DNA from: an uncultured Eubacteriales bacterium
GTDB taxonomy: Bacteria > Bacillota > Clostridia > Oscillospirales > Oscillospiraceae
Direction of reading: 5' to 3'
Length of the DNA: 11,843 bases
Assembly (NCBI GenBank): GCA_900549485.1
Contig: UROG01000051.1
Location: 1 to 11,843, forward strand
The notes beneath the pieces are model-generated. The model saw only the letters and a program-made list of their open reading frames with translations, did no database searches and was not told the DNA's origin. Positions 1 to 6,835 of this stretch are shown piece by piece (the first letter of the stretch is position 1; the number at the start of each line of letters is the position of its first letter). A program made the position numbers and the translations under genes.

Positions 1-43
1 GCTCCCCCGCTGCTCTGTTATCGGACTTTAAAACATAGTTTTT
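1..43. repeat. 43-bp dispersed repeat, copy 1
   Basis: Positions 1-43 match 6629-6671 in the same orientation at 41 of 43 bases; the differences are at repeat positions 8 and 23. The shared block starts GCTCCCC and ends in ACATAGTTTTT. Because it starts at base 1, the full repeat may extend left of the window. The copies lie in non-coding DNA about 6.6 kb apart, which suggests an intergenic repeat family rather than a gene duplication. I do not recognise the family. Confidence 0.8.
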
Positions 44-199
44 TGACAGTCTGAGGTTATAATAAACAGCCGTTTGAGGCTTTAATGTTTTTTTGTAAAA
101 AACCCGAGAAAAAGCAAAGATTAGGCAGTATCGTTCCTTGAGACGGCAGCATACTGCTTCTAAGCTGAAAGCATCTTAAATAGAAAGAGAGCAAAAAAG

Positions 200-598
200 G
201 TGTTTTCAAAGAACCTATCCATCTCCATCCTTAATCTGTGCAGCAGCCGCGGCCTCAGCTATGAGGAAGCTGCGGAGCTCTGCGGGCTCAGTCCAAGATA
301 CTTCGGCAGCGTTGCCAGAGGGCAAACTAACGCGTCGATCAATACCTTTGAGAAACTTTGCAATGGCTTTGAGCTTACGCCGAATGAGCTGCTGAGGATC
401 CCCTCGCTGTCGGATTTCAGAATGCCCATGCCCGTTGTGGAGAGCCGCTTTATCTGCGGACTCGGCTGTTATCCTGTGTGTCCGCACTGCAAACTGACTC
501 TTGACCGGGAATACCAGCACTTCTGCGACCGCTGCGGGCAGAAACTCGATTGGAAAGATTATTCCAAGGCGGTCATCGTCTTTCCCAATCGGTCATGA
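200..598 (+). CDS. Small HTH (Xre-like) protein with C-terminal zinc ribbon
   Basis: This 132-residue protein starts at GTG 200, with a purine-rich AAAGAGAG stretch upstream as a weak ribosome binding site. Residues ~1-70 look like a lambda-repressor/Xre helix-turn-helix: the segment GLSYEEAAELCGLSPRYF followed by 'TFEKLCNGFELTPNELL' is the usual pattern of these domains. Residues ~95-118 carry two cysteine pairs, CPHC and CDRC, about 16 residues apart, as in a zinc ribbon. It is probably a small cytoplasmic DNA-binding regulator whose target cannot be inferred. It stands alone: the 12-bp repeats and minus-strand terminators follow it. A 7-bp inverted repeat (125-131/151-157) lies in its leader and could be structural or an operator. 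It is a hypothetical regulator, not assignable to a named family member. Confidence 0.75.
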   Translation: MFSKNLSISILNLCSSRGLSYEEAAELCGLSPRYFGSVARGQTNASINTFEKLCNGFELTPNELLRIPSLSDFRMPMPVVESRFICGLGCYPVCPHCKLTLDREYQHFCDRCGQKLDWKDYSKAVIVFPNRS

Positions 599-676
599 AG
601 AGCAGCGAAGAAGCCTGTTCCTGAAAGCAAGGATAATTGATCGTACAGCAGATGTCAAGCGTCTGCAAGAGCTGTA

Positions 677-748
677 CCGTTCGTAAATCCGTTCGTAAAT
701 CCGTTCGTAAATTTGTTCGTAAATCCGTTCGTAAATTTGTTCGTAAAA
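677..748. repeat. Six tandem 12-bp repeats
   Basis: Six contiguous units of 12 bp follow the pattern (CC/TT)GTTCGTAAAT. Units 1-3 and 5 begin CC, units 4 and 6 begin TT, and the last unit ends AAAA. The unit length is four codons, so the minus strand reads as a repeating Tyr-Glu-Arg/Gln-Ile peptide, but no convincing gene surrounds it. The array runs straight into the hairpin at 748-779. It is probably a slippage-prone minisatellite downstream of the HTH gene. Confidence 0.85.
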
Positions 749-779
749 ATGGCGCTTAATTGCGTTCAACAGCGCCATT
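748..779 (-). terminator. Hairpin with T-tract on the minus strand
   Basis: AATGGCGCT (748-756) pairs with AGCGCCATT (771-779) around a 14-nt loop. On the minus strand the stem is followed by TTTTTACG, which gives a Rho-independent terminator shape. It would be a second, backup terminator for transcription leaving the tRNA-Leu gene. On the plus strand no T-tract follows. Confidence 0.5.
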
Positions 780-855
780 GTCAGCATTGCATTTTGGGCA
801 GAAGCAAAGAAACGTGAAGCCTGAAAAACGTGATAAATAAGCGAAAAAGCAAGAA

Positions 856-886
856 AAATCCCGCAATCTCAAGGACTGCGGGATTT
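856..886 (-). terminator. Terminator of the tRNA-Leu transcript
   Basis: AAATCCCGCA (856-865) and TGCGGGATTT (877-886) form a 10-bp perfect stem with an 11-nt loop. Read on the minus strand, the stem is followed by a T-rich run (TTTTTCTT). It begins 12 nt past the 3' end of the tRNA, the right place for an intrinsic terminator. Confidence 0.75.
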
Positions 887-897
887 GATAATTTGTA

Positions 898-980
898 TGC
901 CGGTGGTGGGACTCGAACCCACACGATGTCGCCATCGGCGGATTTTGAATCCGCTACGTCTACCATTCCATCACACCGGC
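898..980 (-). tRNA. tRNA-Leu (anticodon CAA)
   Basis: Read on the minus strand, this is an 83-nt class II tRNA. The acceptor stem GCCGGTG pairs with CACCGGC, followed by discriminator A at position 898. The anticodon stem GCGGA/TCCGC encloses the loop TTCAAAA, giving anticodon CAA, which reads UUG leucine codons. The long variable arm CGATGGCGACATCG is the mark of a leucine-type tRNA, and the T arm is GTGGG-TTCGAGT-CCCAC. The 3' CCA is not encoded, since the next bases are TAC. The gene has its own promoter and terminator, so it is a single-gene unit. Confidence 0.97.
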
Positions 981-991
981 GTGTGATGGAC

Positions 992-1020
992 AGTATACAG
1001 CATCCCGGCAAAAAAAGCAA
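992..1020 (-). promoter_or_regulatory. Promoter of tRNA-Leu
   Basis: On the minus strand, TTGCTT (1015-1020) and TATACT (992-997) are separated by 17 bp. The start would fall near 985, only about five bases before the mature tRNA 5' end. Confidence 0.7.
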
Positions 1021-1058
1021 GCACTTTATACCATAGTCTGCGCCGCGGTCATTGCTCT

Positions 1059-1589
1059 TTACGCTTTTTCGTTATCCGCTCTGATATCGGCAAAAAATCT
1101 TTTATTCTCTATAAGCCTGATAAGCGGATAGCCGAGAATATACATGACCCCCGCTTCCCCGAGGCTCACCCAAAGCGCGTTGACCGCAAAAAGTCCGAGA
1201 GAGTCGAAAAATCTTCCGCCCTCATATGCGTAGGTTATCACCGCACCCACGGTCACCCCGTTGAAAAGCACCGGCATAAGGCATGCAAGCAGTGCGCTTT
1301 TCCCGCGCCGGCCTATCATTGCGGTGCAGCCTGCCGCAAGCAGCGTCGCAAGCGAGCCGAAAATGATATCAAAAACATTCCCGCTCATTATATTTGAAAC
1401 AAGACATCCCGCGAAAAGCCCCCATGCGGTCTGCGGTACAAAAAACGGCAGGACGCAGAGCGCCTCCGAAACGCGGAACTGCACCGCGCCGAACGAGATA
1501 GGCGCAGTAAGCATTGTCAATGCCGCATAAAGCGCCGCCGTGGCTGCGCAGGTGCAGATCATCTTTATCTTCTTTTCATTTGTCCTCAT
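1059..1589 (-). CDS. queT: QueT-type transporter (queuosine precursor uptake)
   Basis: This 176-residue membrane protein starts MRTNEKKIKMICTCAATAAL. The family is proposed to form the substrate-binding S component of ECF transporters that import queuosine precursors such as preQ1. Visible here are a short basic N-terminus, then the family-like stretch with 'APISFGAVQFRVSEAL' and 'GLFAGCLVSNI', and about five or six hydrophobic segments. I chose ATG 1589 because GGGAG (1599-1603 on the minus strand) lies 9 nt upstream; ATG 1595 would leave only 3 nt. The reading frame stays open to 1886, but that part lacks family character and overlaps the promoter and leader. The gene is a single-gene unit read towards the tRNA, preceded by a structured leader. 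I am fairly sure of the family; substrate is inferred from family knowledge. Confidence 0.85.
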   Translation of the reverse strand: MRTNEKKIKMICTCAATAALYAALTMLTAPISFGAVQFRVSEALCVLPFFVPQTAWGLFAGCLVSNIMSGNVFDIIFGSLATLLAAGCTAMIGRRGKSALLACLMPVLFNGVTVGAVITYAYEGGRFFDSLGLFAVNALWVSLGEAGVMYILGYPLIRLIENKRFFADIRADNEKA

Positions 1590-1603
1590 AAACATACTCT
1601 CCC

Positions 1604-1685
1604 ATTTTAGTATTTTGAATGCGGAGCTGACCGCACAGTCCCCGGAAATTCCGAGGGGTTGGACCGGGTTTGGAAACCGGTCAGC
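1604..1685 (-). promoter_or_regulatory. Structured leader of queT, candidate preQ1 riboswitch
   Basis: The roughly 90-nt leader between promoter and start codon holds competing pairings. GCTGACCG (1626-1633) can close with CGGTCAGC (1678-1685) as a long-range stem. GACCGG (1662-1667) can instead pair with CCGGTC (1677-1682), using the same strand. A third hairpin, CCCC/GGGG with inner GGA/TCC, sits at 1640-1658. CTCC near 1623-1626 (minus strand) could pair with the GGGAG ribosome binding site. Such mutually exclusive stems ahead of a queT gene fit a translational preQ1 riboswitch. Class III is reported mainly from Ruminococcaceae-type bacteria, but I cannot match its consensus from memory. 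Confidence 0.45.
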
Positions 1686-1689
1686 GGAC

Positions 1690-1717
1690 ATTATAGCACC
1701 TTTTTTCTTTTTGGCAA
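1690..1717 (-). promoter_or_regulatory. Promoter of queT
   Basis: On the minus strand, TTGCCA (1712-1717) and a perfect TATAAT (1690-1695) are 16 bp apart. Transcription would start near 1683, at the beginning of the structured leader. Confidence 0.7.
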
Positions 1718-1780
1718 GTCTTCCGGAATCAGGCATTATTCCGAAATATACGGCATGTTTACAAAAAAGCCATAATTGAC

Positions 1781-1809
1781 TGGACAATAACGGCAGAATG
1801 GTATAAAAT
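1781..1809 (+). promoter_or_regulatory. Probable promoter of the kup remnant
   Basis: TGGACA (1781-1786) and TAAAAT (1804-1809) are 17 bp apart, ahead of the kup-type gene. A leader of about 80 nt follows. It contains a hairpin, GACTG-A-CCGC / GCGG-CAGTC (about 1859-1882), just before the AGAGG ribosome binding site at 1887-1891. Confidence 0.5.
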
Positions 1810-1897
1810 ATTCCTGTTTTTGCGTAAGAATAACACATTATTACCACGGAAAACCGTCTGACTGACCGCTTGCGCGGCAGTCGCATAGAGGATTTAT

Positions 1898-3383
1898 ATG
1901 AAAAAGCGCAGTCTATTTTCCTTCCCGCTGTTCCTTGTCACCATAGGCATTGTATACGGCAATATAGGCACATCTCCCATGTATGTCATGAAGTCCATTA
2001 TCGCCGGAAACGGCGGCATCTCACAGGTATATGATCCTCGGAAGTGTCTTCCTCGCCGCAACGGGCGCGGAAGCGCTCTATTCCGACATGGGTCACGTGG
2101 GTAAAGAGCATATTTACGGAAGCTGGCCGTTCGTCAAAATTTGCCTTATCCTGAACTACCTCGGTCAGGGCGCATGGATAATCGGCAGCGCCTCAGCCAC
2201 CGGACTGTCGGCGATCGAAGATCTTAATCCGTTTTTCCTGATGCTGCCCTCCTCTCTGCGTCCGTTCGCCGTCCTGCTCGGCGCGGCGGCGGCAATAATC
2301 GCGTCTCAGGCGCTTATCACAGGCTCCTATACGCTCGTCTCCGAGGCCATCCGGCTTGATCTCATGCCGCATATGCAGATCCGCTATCCGTCCGATACCA
2401 AGGGGCAGATATACATCGGCGCGGTCAACACCGTTCTTTTTGCCGGATGTACGCTCGTGATGCTTTATTTCCGTTCCGGCGCAAGGATGGAATCGGCCTA
2501 CGGTCTTGCGATCACTGTCACCATGCTCATGACGACGCTTCTTCTCAGCGTATACCTTTGGAAAATCAAGAAGCTTGTCGTTCTGTCGGCCGTCATTCTC
2601 ACCGTTTTCGGCTCCATTGAAAGTGTTTTCTTCATTTCAAGTCTCAGCAAATTTGCCCACGGCGGCTATGTGGCGGTACTCATGGCGCTGCTGCTGTTCT
2701 TTATTATGGAGGTCTGGCACAAAGGCACGGAGCTTGAGCAGAAGTATTCTATACGGCTTAATCTGCCCGACTATATCGAAAATCTGCGTTTGCTTAAAAC
2801 CGATACGGAAACGCCGCTGTGCGCCAACAACCTTGTTTTCCTCGACAAGCTCGGCGACAAGGACAGCATCGACCGTGATATCCTATACTCTATCCTCGAC
2901 AAGGACCCGAAGCGCGCCGAGGCATATTGGTTTTTCAGTCTGACCGTTACGGATGAGCCGGATGCATCGCGTTACAGCGTCGAAACATACGGAACCGATT
3001 TCATTTTCCGTGTTAATCTTGAGCTCGGATTCAAAAATGACCAGCTGCTCAACTTCTATCTAAGGCAGATAGTCGGTGAGCTTATTGCAAGCGGCGAGCT
3101 TCCGCAGCAGCAGAAGAAGTTCTCGATTTACGGTCCTTCAAACGTGGGCAGCTTTAAATTCGGCATTCTGCGCCGTTCCATATCCCCCGGCTCCGAGCTT
3201 ACGCGCGCTGAGGAGCTTCTGCTGACCGCAAAATATTTCATCCGCCATATGTGCGGGTCGGTCGCCAATTGGTACGGTCTGGAGACGTCCTCAACAATTA
3301 CCGAATATGTTCCTCTTGCAATACCCGGCAGAAAAATCAGAAGTGCGCGGCTTGAGCGCGTTGAGTCCGCAGAGGCAAAATAA
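1898..3383 (+). pseudogene. kup: Kup-type potassium uptake protein, internally deleted and frameshifted
   Basis: KUP proteins are H+-coupled potassium importers of about 620-680 residues with 12 membrane spans. Here the start (ATG 1898, AGAGG six bases upstream) gives the family N-terminus 'IGIVYGNIGTSPMYVMKSI' and continues to NGGISQV, then goes out of frame and stops at 2104. The family sequence resumes in another frame from about 2031 with 'ILGSVFLAATGAEALYSDMGH', 'LNYLGQGAWI', further membrane spans and the full cytoplasmic C-terminal domain, stopping at 3383. Compared with the usual architecture about 230 residues (roughly spans 2-7) are missing. The join at GTATATGATC would be in frame if it were two bases longer. 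The upstream promoter and ribosome binding site look intact. It is most likely a recent pseudogene; an assembly collapse is the main alternative. The 450-codon distal frame alone would lack the selectivity core. Confidence 0.85.
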
Positions 3384-3409
3384 GCAAGCGCGAAAACAAA
3401 GGAGATTCT

Positions 3410-5005
3410 ATGCTTACTGTAAACGATCTATCCATGCAGTTTGGTTCTTCCGTCCTTTTTTCAAGGGTGGATCTGCAATTTACCGCAGGCAACTGTTACG
3501 GTATCATCGGCGCGAACGGCGCAGGTAAATCCACTTTCATAAAAATTCTCTCCGGTGAGCTTGAACCGACCTCGGGAAGCGTCGTACTTGCGCCTAAGAA
3601 ACGTATGTCCGTGCTCAAGCAGAACCAGAACATGTACGACGAATACACGGTCATGGACACCGTGATAATGGGCAATCAGAGGCTTTACGACTGCGGAAAG
3701 GAACGCGAAGCGATATACGAAAAGCCGGATTTCAGCGACGAAGACGGTATCCGCGCCTCCGAGCTTGAGGAGGAATTTTCCGAGCTTGGCGGTTGGGAGG
3801 CTGAAAGCGACGCAGGACGCATTTTGCAGGGTCTTGGCGTCGATACGGAATTCCACGGCACTCTCATGTCGGAGCTTGACCCGAGACTCAAGGTCAAAGT
3901 ACTGCTTGCGCAGGCGCTCTTCGGGCATCCGGACGTAATATTGCTGGATGAGCCTACAAACAACCTTGATCTCAACAGCGTTGTCTGGCTTGAGGATTTT
4001 CTTATGGACTACGAGGGAACCGTGCTTGTCGTCAGCCACGACAGGTATTTTCTCAATAACGTCTGCACGCATATAGTCGATATAGATTACGGAAAGATAA
4101 AGATGTATGTGGGCAACTACGATTTCTGGTACGAATCCAGCCAGCTTATCCAGAAGCTAATCAAGGACCAGAACAAAAAGGCGGAGCAGAAAATTCAGGA
4201 GCTGCAAACCTTCATCGCCCGCTTTTCGGCAAACAAGTCCAAATCAAGGCAGGCAACGTCAAGACGTAAACTGCTTGACAAGATCACCGTTGAGGAGCTT
4301 CCCGCTTCCGGAAGGCGCTACCCTTGGGTCGGCTTCAAGGCTGACCGTGAGCCGGGCAAGGACAGGCTTTTTGTCACCGAGGTCAGCAAGAGCGTTGACG
4401 GGGTCAGGCTTCTCAATAATGTGAGCTTTATCGTCGGAAAGGATGATAAAATTGCGATTATCGGGAAAAATGAACTTGCCGTCACAATGCTCTATAAGAT
4501 CATAATGGGCGAGGAGGAGCCGGACAGCGGCAGCGTCAAATGGGGCGCAAGCATCCAGCCCGCCTACTTTCCCAAGGACCACAACAGCTTTTTTGAAGGC
4601 AGTGAGTATGATCTTATAGATTGGATGCGGCAGTTTTCCGCAGACAAGCGCGAAAGCTATCTGCGCACCTTTCTCGGCAGGATGCTGTTTTCCGGCGACG
4701 ACGTGTACAAAAATGTAAGCGTCCTCTCCGGCGGAGAAAAGGTCCGGTGCATGCTCAGCAGGATGATGCTCTCAGGCGCGAATTTTCTCGTTCTCGACCA
4801 GCCCACAAATCACCTTGATCTTGAAAGCATAGCCGCGCTCAACAACGGGCTTGACGCGTTCAGGTACAACGTCATTTTCACATCGCACGACCACCAGCTC
4901 ACGCAGACCGTCGCAAACAGAATAATCGAGATAACCGACGAAGGGACGATCGACCGTATGTGCACTTATGACGAATATATGCACATCAGCGATAAGGTTA
5001 CGTAA
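3410..5005 (+). CDS. ABC-F family ATPase, YbiT-like, with one degenerate ATP site
   Basis: This 531-residue soluble protein has two ABC domains and no membrane spans; ABC-F proteins act on ribosomes. The start has AAAGGAG (3398-3404) 5 nt upstream. NBD1 has Walker A GANGAGKST (residues 34-42), Walker B ILLDEPTNNLD (~180) and VVSHDRYF, but where LSGGQ is expected it reads SELDPRLKVKVLL. A charged linker (~240-290, QKLIKDQNKKAEQKIQELQ) separates the domains. NBD2 has the intact signature VLSGGEKVR (~437-445), but its Walker A is IGKNELAVT without the GK[ST], and Walker B reads VLDQPTNHLD, with Gln in place of the catalytic Glu. One composite ATP site is thus intact and the other is degenerate in every key element. 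It lies 26 bp after the kup remnant and could share its transcript. Length and layout resemble YbiT-type members; a role in antibiotic resistance is not indicated. Confidence 0.9.
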   Translation: MLTVNDLSMQFGSSVLFSRVDLQFTAGNCYGIIGANGAGKSTFIKILSGELEPTSGSVVLAPKKRMSVLKQNQNMYDEYTVMDTVIMGNQRLYDCGKEREAIYEKPDFSDEDGIRASELEEEFSELGGWEAESDAGRILQGLGVDTEFHGTLMSELDPRLKVKVLLAQALFGHPDVILLDEPTNNLDLNSVVWLEDFLMDYEGTVLVVSHDRYFLNNVCTHIVDIDYGKIKMYVGNYDFWYESSQLIQKLIKDQNKKAEQKIQELQTFIARFSANKSKSRQATSRRKLLDKITVEELPASGRRYPWVGFKADREPGKDRLFVTEVSKSVDGVRLLNNVSFIVGKDDKIAIIGKNELAVTMLYKIIMGEEEPDSGSVKWGASIQPAYFPKDHNSFFEGSEYDLIDWMRQFSADKRESYLRTFLGRMLFSGDDVYKNVSVLSGGEKVRCMLSRMMLSGANFLVLDQPTNHLDLESIAALNNGLDAFRYNVIFTSHDHQLTQTVANRIIEITDEGTIDRMCTYDEYMHISDKVT

Positions 5006-5053
5006 TCAAGTTGACATAATTATCCTGAGTGCAAAACAGGGAGCATTCCGCGC

Positions 5054-5082
5054 TTGACGTAAATATACGGCGGCGCTATAAT
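5054..5082 (+). promoter_or_regulatory. Strong promoter of the mrp operon
   Basis: TTGACG (5054-5059), a 17-bp spacer and a perfect TATAAT (5077-5082) make a near-consensus sigma-A promoter, with transcription starting around 5089. The leader to the start codon is about 80 nt. Confidence 0.8.
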
Positions 5083-5167
5083 GTCTTTACCCTAAGTAAA
5101 ACAAATGCGGCAGTACCGTACAGCACGGCGCTGCCATAAAAAGCATATATTTGAAAGGTATGTAAAA

Positions 5168-5992
5168 ATGAGCGAATGTACACATGACTGCTCCTCCTGC
5201 GGAGAAAATTGCCCCTCCCGCCAGGCGGAGAGCTTTCTCAAGGAGCTTAACGAGGAGTCCAGCGTAAAAAAGGTTATCGCCGTTGTTTCCGGCAAGGGCG
5301 GAGTCGGCAAATCTCTTGTAACAAGCCTTCTGGCGAGTGAGATGCAGCGCCGCGGCTATAACTGCGCCGTTCTCGACGCCGACATTACAGGCCCGTCTAT
5401 TCCCAAGTCCTTCGGCATCAGGGAACACGCGATGGGCACCGATAAGTATATCGTCCCCGTTACCACCCACACGGGTATGCAGATAATGTCGATCAACCTG
5501 ATTCTTGAGGACGAGACTGAGCCGGTCGTATGGCGCGGTCCTGTCATTGCAGGCGCTGTCACACAGTTCTGGACGGATGTTATCTGGACGGATGTTGACT
5601 ATATGTTTGTCGATATGCCTCCGGGAACCGGCGATGTGCCGCTTACCGTTTTTCAGTCCCTGCCGGTGGACGGTATCGTCATCGTCACCACACCGCAGGA
5701 TCTTGTGGGAATGATAGTTGAAAAGGCCGTAAAGATGGCGGAAAAGATGAACATCCCCGTACTCGGCATAGTCGAAAACATGAGCTACTACAAGTGTCCT
5801 GACTGCGGAAACGTCCATTCCATTTTCGGCGAAAGCCATGTGGAGGAAATCGCAAAGCAATACGGCATTGCGCACACCGCAAAGCTTCCCATTGACCCAG
5901 TTATATCCGCAATGGTTGACGCCGGCGAGGTGGAAAGCGTCAGCGGCGAGCATATTTCACAGCTCGTTGACTGCATTGAGAAAGAGGTATAA
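5168..5992 (+). CDS. mrp: Mrp/NBP35-family Fe-S cluster carrier ATPase
   Basis: This 274-residue cytoplasmic P-loop protein belongs to the Mrp/ApbC/NBP35 family, which binds and transfers Fe-S clusters. I chose ATG 5168: it has GAAAGG 9 nt upstream and gives the proper N-terminus, a cysteine cluster CTHDCSSCGENC (residues ~4-15). The deviant Walker A VVSGKGGVGKS (residues ~39-49), the switch region 'LDADITGPSIPKSFG', 'PVVWRGPVIAGAVTQF', 'VDMPPGTGDVPLTV' and the C-terminal CPDCG (CxxC, cluster-binding) are all present. The upstream extension to 5105 lacks a ribosome binding site and lies in the leader. The NifX-like gene follows after 5 bp, so the two are co-transcribed. Length and motifs are complete; the family call is firm and the precise client proteins are unknown. 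Confidence 0.95.
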   Translation: MSECTHDCSSCGENCPSRQAESFLKELNEESSVKKVIAVVSGKGGVGKSLVTSLLASEMQRRGYNCAVLDADITGPSIPKSFGIREHAMGTDKYIVPVTTHTGMQIMSINLILEDETEPVVWRGPVIAGAVTQFWTDVIWTDVDYMFVDMPPGTGDVPLTVFQSLPVDGIVIVTTPQDLVGMIVEKAVKMAEKMNIPVLGIVENMSYYKCPDCGNVHSIFGESHVEEIAKQYGIAHTAKLPIDPVISAMVDAGEVESVSGEHISQLVDCIEKEV

Positions 5993-5997
5993 GGCGA

Positions 5998-6432
5998 ATG
6001 GTAATTGCTGTTGCATGGGACAACGGAAACATCGGGGAGCATTTCGGCCACGCTTCCATGTTCGCGCTCTACAACTATGCGGGCATAAATCCCGATGAGT
6101 GTGAAAAGCGTCTTATCGACTGCTCTGACAGGCACGGCCATGCCGACATGGCGAAACTCATGCGTGATAACAAGGTAGACGCGGTCATTGCTGGCCGCAT
6201 GGGCGCCGAGGCGAAGAGCGCGCTTTTGAGCTTCGGTATAGTTCCGGTCGCCGGATTTGAGGGCGACGCCGATACGGCTGCCGATCTTCTTATCACGGGA
6301 CGGCTTCCTATCATGGATGAAGGCGGTTCCTGTGGCGGCAGATGCGGCGGATGCTCCGGCTGCCACGGCGGTGAGGACGGCGGATGCGATTGCGGCTGCG
6401 GCGGAGACGAAGGCTGCGGCTGCGGATTTTGA
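5998..6432 (+). CDS. NifX/NifB-like (dinitrogenase FeMo-cofactor fold) protein with Cys-rich tail
   Basis: This 144-residue protein carries the Nif11-unrelated 'dinitrogenase iron-molybdenum cofactor' domain. The pattern IAVAWDNGNIGEHFGHASMF, then GHADMAKLM, then VDAVIAGRMGAEAKSALLSFGI and a closing LLITGRLP is typical. In nitrogenase systems such domains bind cofactor precursors; stand-alone copies next to mrp are common in anaerobes that do not fix nitrogen and their role is unsettled. The last ~35 residues are a Gly/Cys tail with nine cysteines (CGGRCGGCSGC, then CDCGC and CGC), suited to metal or cluster binding. ATG 5998 follows mrp by 5 bp with AAGG close upstream. I infer a partner of Mrp in Fe-S or metal cluster handling. 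Confidence 0.85.
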   Translation: MVIAVAWDNGNIGEHFGHASMFALYNYAGINPDECEKRLIDCSDRHGHADMAKLMRDNKVDAVIAGRMGAEAKSALLSFGIVPVAGFEGDADTAADLLITGRLPIMDEGGSCGGRCGGCSGCHGGEDGGCDCGCGGDEGCGCGF

Positions 6433-6489
6433 TATTGCGCAGACTGCGGTAAAGCTCGCGTTCCGCGTCCACGATATAAAAAATCGAAA

Positions 6490-6529
6490 CAGCGGGAGAA
6501 ATCACGGAAATCCGTGATTTCTCCCGCTG
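6490..6529 (+). terminator. 19-bp perfect hairpin, terminator of the mrp operon
   Basis: Positions 6490-6508 are perfectly complementary to 6511-6529, with only two bases between them (a few inner pairs open in RNA). A short T-run (CATTTTG) follows on the plus strand. On the minus strand a TTTTTT run follows, so it may work in both directions. It is unusually long for a simple terminator and is the first of three adjacent hairpins. Confidence 0.65.
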
Positions 6530-6531
6530 AG

Positions 6532-6553
6532 CATTTTGAAACAGTTCAAAATG
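6532..6553. repeat. 9-bp perfect inverted repeat
   Basis: CATTTTGAA (6532-6540) and TTCAAAATG (6545-6553) flank the tetraloop ACAG. This AT-rich hairpin starts three bases after the preceding hairpin. Confidence 0.7.
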
Positions 6554-6560
6554 TTGTTAC

Positions 6561-6588
6561 CGAGAGCCTTGAAATATCAAGGCTCTCG
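6561..6588. repeat. 12-bp perfect inverted repeat
   Basis: CGAGAGCCTTGA (6561-6572) and TCAAGGCTCTCG (6577-6588) flank the loop AATA. It is the third hairpin in a row, seven bases after the previous one. No T-tract follows on either strand, so it is not a classic terminator. Confidence 0.75.
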
Positions 6589-6628
6589 ACGGCGCTTTAT
6601 TCAATTTGAGGCGGGTCTTGTCCCTCAA

Positions 6629-6671
6629 GCTCCCCTGCTGCTCTGTTATCCGACTTTAAAACATAGTTTTT
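6629..6671. repeat. 43-bp dispersed repeat, copy 2
   Basis: This block matches 1-43 at 41 of 43 bases, in the same orientation. It lies just beyond the three hairpins. If copy 1 also has hairpins to its left, outside the window, the whole set 6490-6671 may be one repeat element. The stretch 6672-6762 after it is AT-rich, with a 10-bp imperfect direct repeat near 6679-6698 (GTGAAGTTTC/GTGAAAATTC), and shows no gene. Confidence 0.8.
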
Positions 6672-6762
6672 ATATTTAGTGAAGTTTCGTGAAAATTCGA
6701 AAAAAACATTTTATTTTACCGATTTTTCACTTGATAAAAGGATGCAAAAACCGAAAATTTCG

Positions 6763-6799
6763 CGCATAGGCGCAGACTGCGGTAGTCTGCGCCTATGCG
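6763..6799 (-). terminator. Terminator of spoVT / recombinase fusion
   Basis: Two 16-bp arms, 6763-6778 and 6784-6799, are perfectly complementary around a GCGGT loop. On the minus strand the stem is followed by AAATTTTCGGTTTTTG. It begins 37 bp past the stop codon at 6836, so it terminates minus-strand transcription of the fused gene. It is presumably the native spoVT terminator. Confidence 0.75.
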
Positions 6800-6835
6800 T
6801 CATCGGGCTTTTGCTGCCGGAAAGCACGGTATCTG

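Noticed and set aside
43..63. Promoter from TTGACA 43-48 and TATAAT 58-63
   Set aside because: The spacing is only 9 bp, too short for a sigma-A promoter. The TATAAT may work with another, weak -35.
677..748. CRISPR array
   Set aside because: The units are 12 bp and contiguous, with no spacers.
593..787. Minus-strand frame coding a Tyr-Glu-Arg-Ile repeat peptide
   Set aside because: It is produced by the 12-bp tandem repeat, whose length is a multiple of three. It has no ribosome binding site and it contains a terminator hairpin.
1590..1886. Long N-terminal extension of the queT frame
   Set aside because: It overlaps the consensus promoter and leader, lacks family character, and a good ribosome binding site sits before ATG 1589.
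2020..2040. Programmed frameshift in kup
   Set aside because: No slippery heptamer is visible, and about 230 conserved codons are missing at the same place, so a deletion explains it better.
5087..5953. 288-codon minus-strand reading frame
   Set aside because: It is antisense to mrp, whose motifs are complete, so it is a shadow frame.
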